Assembly: GCF_029867415.1 (NCBI RefSeq)
Contig: NW_026705157.1
Coordinates: 930,001 to 994,000, forward strand
Direction: 5' to 3'
Origin: Vicia villosa
Taxonomy: Eukaryota > Streptophyta > Magnoliopsida > Fabales > Fabaceae
DNA length: 64,000 nucleotides
Part shown: positions 62,385 through 64,000 of the stretch, in pieces
How positions within the stretch are numbered: position 1 is the stretch's first letter
How the letters are laid out: each line of letters begins with the position of its first letter
Program-made: the position numbers and the translations under genes
The notes under the pieces: generated by a model
Database searches by the model: none
What the model was told of the DNA's origin: nothing
What the model saw: the letters and a program-made list of their open reading frames with translations, nothing else

Positions 62385-63399
62385 TCAACCGACCCTTGCC
62401 TTGGAAAGATGAGCATCAATGTCTCGAGTGTTTTTGGATAAGAATTCCATCCATCCATTTGGAGGAGGAATATTCTCATTGATTTTCTCAAATTCAACAG
62501 TCCATTTAGCAGCAGCAGTGCCATTAGCCTTAGTAATTACTTGAATGATAAGCTTAAAGGTCTTATAGTGCTTGTCAATATCTCCACCAAACAGCTTATA
62601 GGTGTTTCTTTTCTTCTGTTCATCAACTTCTTCAATACTTTCATAACAAGTTTGTACCTCACCATCTGTTATGATGACAAGAGTAATTAATACCAAGAAG
62701 AAGAAAAAATTGTACATGAGAATCATAGAAAACATGTCTTAAAAAGAATGATTTTATAGTAATAAAAATAACATAATAAAATAATTTAGGGTTAATACCA
62801 TTTTACCCCCTGTCATATAGGCCTCTTCTGGTTTTGCCCCCTGTAAATTTTTTTTTTTTGAAAAACAACCTTGTCATTTCAAAATACTAACTTTTTAGCC
62901 CCTAAAGTCAAAATCCGCATGAAAATCTACAGGTTTTCTGCGAATTTTCTTTTGGATTTTCCTGCGGATTTTGACTTTAGGGACTAAAATGTTAGTATTT
63001 TGAAATTACAAGGTTGTTTTTCAAAAAAAAAAATTACAGGGGGGCAAAATCAGAAAAGACCTATATGGCAGGGATAAAATGGTATTAACCCAATAATTTA
63101 TTAATAATTTAACTACAACAAAATCTATACCTAAATACACTTAATGATAGATAATTCTAAGTCAAAAGAGATTATTTGGTTGACATGTTAACTGAGTTAG
63201 AAATATAATTACCTATGACATAAGACCAGTGCTTAACTGTATCAGTGTCATGCCAGTCTTCACCATCATGCAGCTTGGTATGACGAACTCTTTCACAATG
63301 TTTTTGCACTTGGTGAAGTTCTGTAGCTATAAATTTGTAAAACTTGTTAGCGGATGTTTTGATGCCAACTTCAGTACTAAGCTTACCATAGAGCACCAT
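62385..63399 (-). CDS. MLP-like protein gene 2 (Bet v 1 superfamily), two exons
   Basis: The minus-strand coding sequence has exon 1 at 63399-63213 (187 nt, same length as gene 1) and exon 2 at 62665-62385. The donor reads CATAG/GTAATT and the acceptor ATAACAG/ATGGTG. The exons total 468 nt, giving 155 residues plus TGA. The join restores the family's Ile-Asp-Gly-Glu-Val block. Motifs seen are GKLSTEVGIKTSANKFY, KLHDGEDWH, VKHWSYVI, TCYESIEEVDE, YKLFGGDIDKHYK and PPPNGWMEFLSK. The fold is a hydrophobic-ligand pocket; the specific role is unknown. The 547-bp intron contains a 303-bp Mutator-type MITE that gene 1 lacks. A TATA-like TATTTAAAG lies about 75 bp upstream. UTR sequences resemble gene 1. 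The frame is intact, so the gene is probably functional. Confidence 0.9.
62789..63091. mobile_element. Mutator-type foldback MITE in the MLP gene 2 intron, 303 bp
   Basis: It has a perfect 9-bp target duplication AATAATTTA (62780-62788, 63092-63100). The termini GGGTTAATACCATTTTA and the mirror TAAAATGGTATTAACCC are perfect inverted repeats, and almost the whole element folds back (CAAGGTTGTTTTTCAAAAA and its mirror). A 9-bp duplication points to the Mutator superfamily. Non-coding. Confidence 0.93.
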
Positions 63400-63471
63400 T
63401 TCTTGGGAAGAAAAACTAAAGGAGAAAGGAAAAACAAAGGTTGATGTGAGGAAAGTGTATGCAACTCCATG

Positions 63472-63480
63472 CTTTAAATA
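63472..63480 (-). promoter_or_regulatory. TATA-like box of MLP-like gene 2
   Basis: TATTTAAAG on the minus strand, about 73-81 bp before the ATG, at the same spacing as in gene 1. The leader between box and ATG is also conserved (CACATCAACCTTTGTTT). Confidence 0.6.
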
Positions 63481-64000
63481 GAAAAAATTGGACTAAAATG
63501 TCAACATCAATAATTAGAAATTCTTTATGAAGTTCATTTTTTAATTAGAAATTCTAAAATTTTAATCTACAAACTCTAATTAAACCTATGTTGTAGACTT
63601 TACTTTACACGTTATATCCCACCTATATTATATTACCCATTTACATTTAATAAACAATTAAAATTTTCCTATCAATTTACTTTTGGTAATATTAATGTAT
63701 TTCTAATATTACAACTATTCTCTCGTTCTTTTTGTTTTTTTAAATTTTTATCTACACCCAAAAAAAAAACAACAAAGTCTTAATTATCCCAATAAGTAAA
63801 TCGGTTACATGAATTAATTTTTGTTATAATATTTTATATTTTATTCAAAACCATTCTTCTTTCCAACTCGTTAATCATTATATTTTAATAATTTCTCTTA
63901 TGATATTTCTAGGTCTTCCTTTTCCTCTAATTGTTTGAGTTCTCTCCGTCTGATCTATTCTCTTTACAACATAATCTACCAGTATTTTCTCTACATGCAC
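63481..64000. other. Upstream flank of MLP-like gene 2
   Basis: AT-rich. Some phrases (TTTACACGTTATATCCCACC and CATTTACATTTAATAAACAA) match the distal flank of gene 1 near 12682-12775 without the Stowaway-like insertions. Nothing else is recognised up to the window edge. Confidence 0.55.

Overview
The window looks like nuclear DNA of a flowering plant with a large, repeat-rich genome. A legume, possibly of the tribe Fabeae, is my best guess. The reasons are two intron-containing major-latex-protein (MLP, Bet v 1 superfamily) genes, sirevirus-type Ty1/copia LTRs, a family of 3.4-4.0 kb LTRs resembling Ogre/Tat elements, plant L1-type LINE sequence, hAT and Mutator-like non-autonomous elements, and many long (TA)n arrays. 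The species assignment is inference. No bacterial-type gene, operon or CRISPR array is present.

Layout. 1-5.0 kb: a 249-bp-period duplication, then foldback (MITE-like) elements separated by long (TA)n tracts. 5.0-10.8 kb: AT-rich, mostly unassigned DNA with a foldback element and an 853-bp hAT-like element (8-bp target duplication). 11.1-11.7 kb: MLP-like gene 1, minus strand, two exons. 12.8-17.05 kb: AT-rich tandemly duplicated non-coding DNA ending in a Helitron-like terminus. 17.06-18.94 kb: a Mutator-like element with nine 20-bp palindromes and a 318-bp inverted duplication. 19.3-19.5 kb: a hAT MITE. 19.69-23.67 kb: the orphaned upstream region of a third MLP-like locus, split by solo LTR A.

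23.68-36.84 kb: a LINE with a 13-bp target duplication, broken by solo LTR B, which is itself broken by solo LTR C. 37.0-38.3 kb: a hAT-like element filled with a degenerate minisatellite. 38.8-54.5 kb: a decayed minus-strand Ty1/copia element, interrupted by solo LTR D and by a plus-strand sirevirus-like copia whose 5' LTR carries solo LTR E. 54.73-56.99 kb: a solo sirevirus-like LTR with five exact 70-bp repeats. 57.0-59.94 kb: probable Ty3/gypsy LTR sequence carrying another hAT-like element. 60.6-62.1 kb: (TA)n arrays and two more DNA-transposon-like repeats. 62.4-63.4 kb: MLP-like gene 2, minus strand, with a 303-bp Mutator-type MITE in its intron.

The only genes I regard as probably functional are the two MLP-like genes. 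They share strand, exon phase, UTR sequence and TATA context and are tandem paralogues pushed about 51 kb apart by insertions. All retroelement coding regions are broken. Perfect short target-site duplications at most junctions allow the nesting order to be read directly from the sequence.
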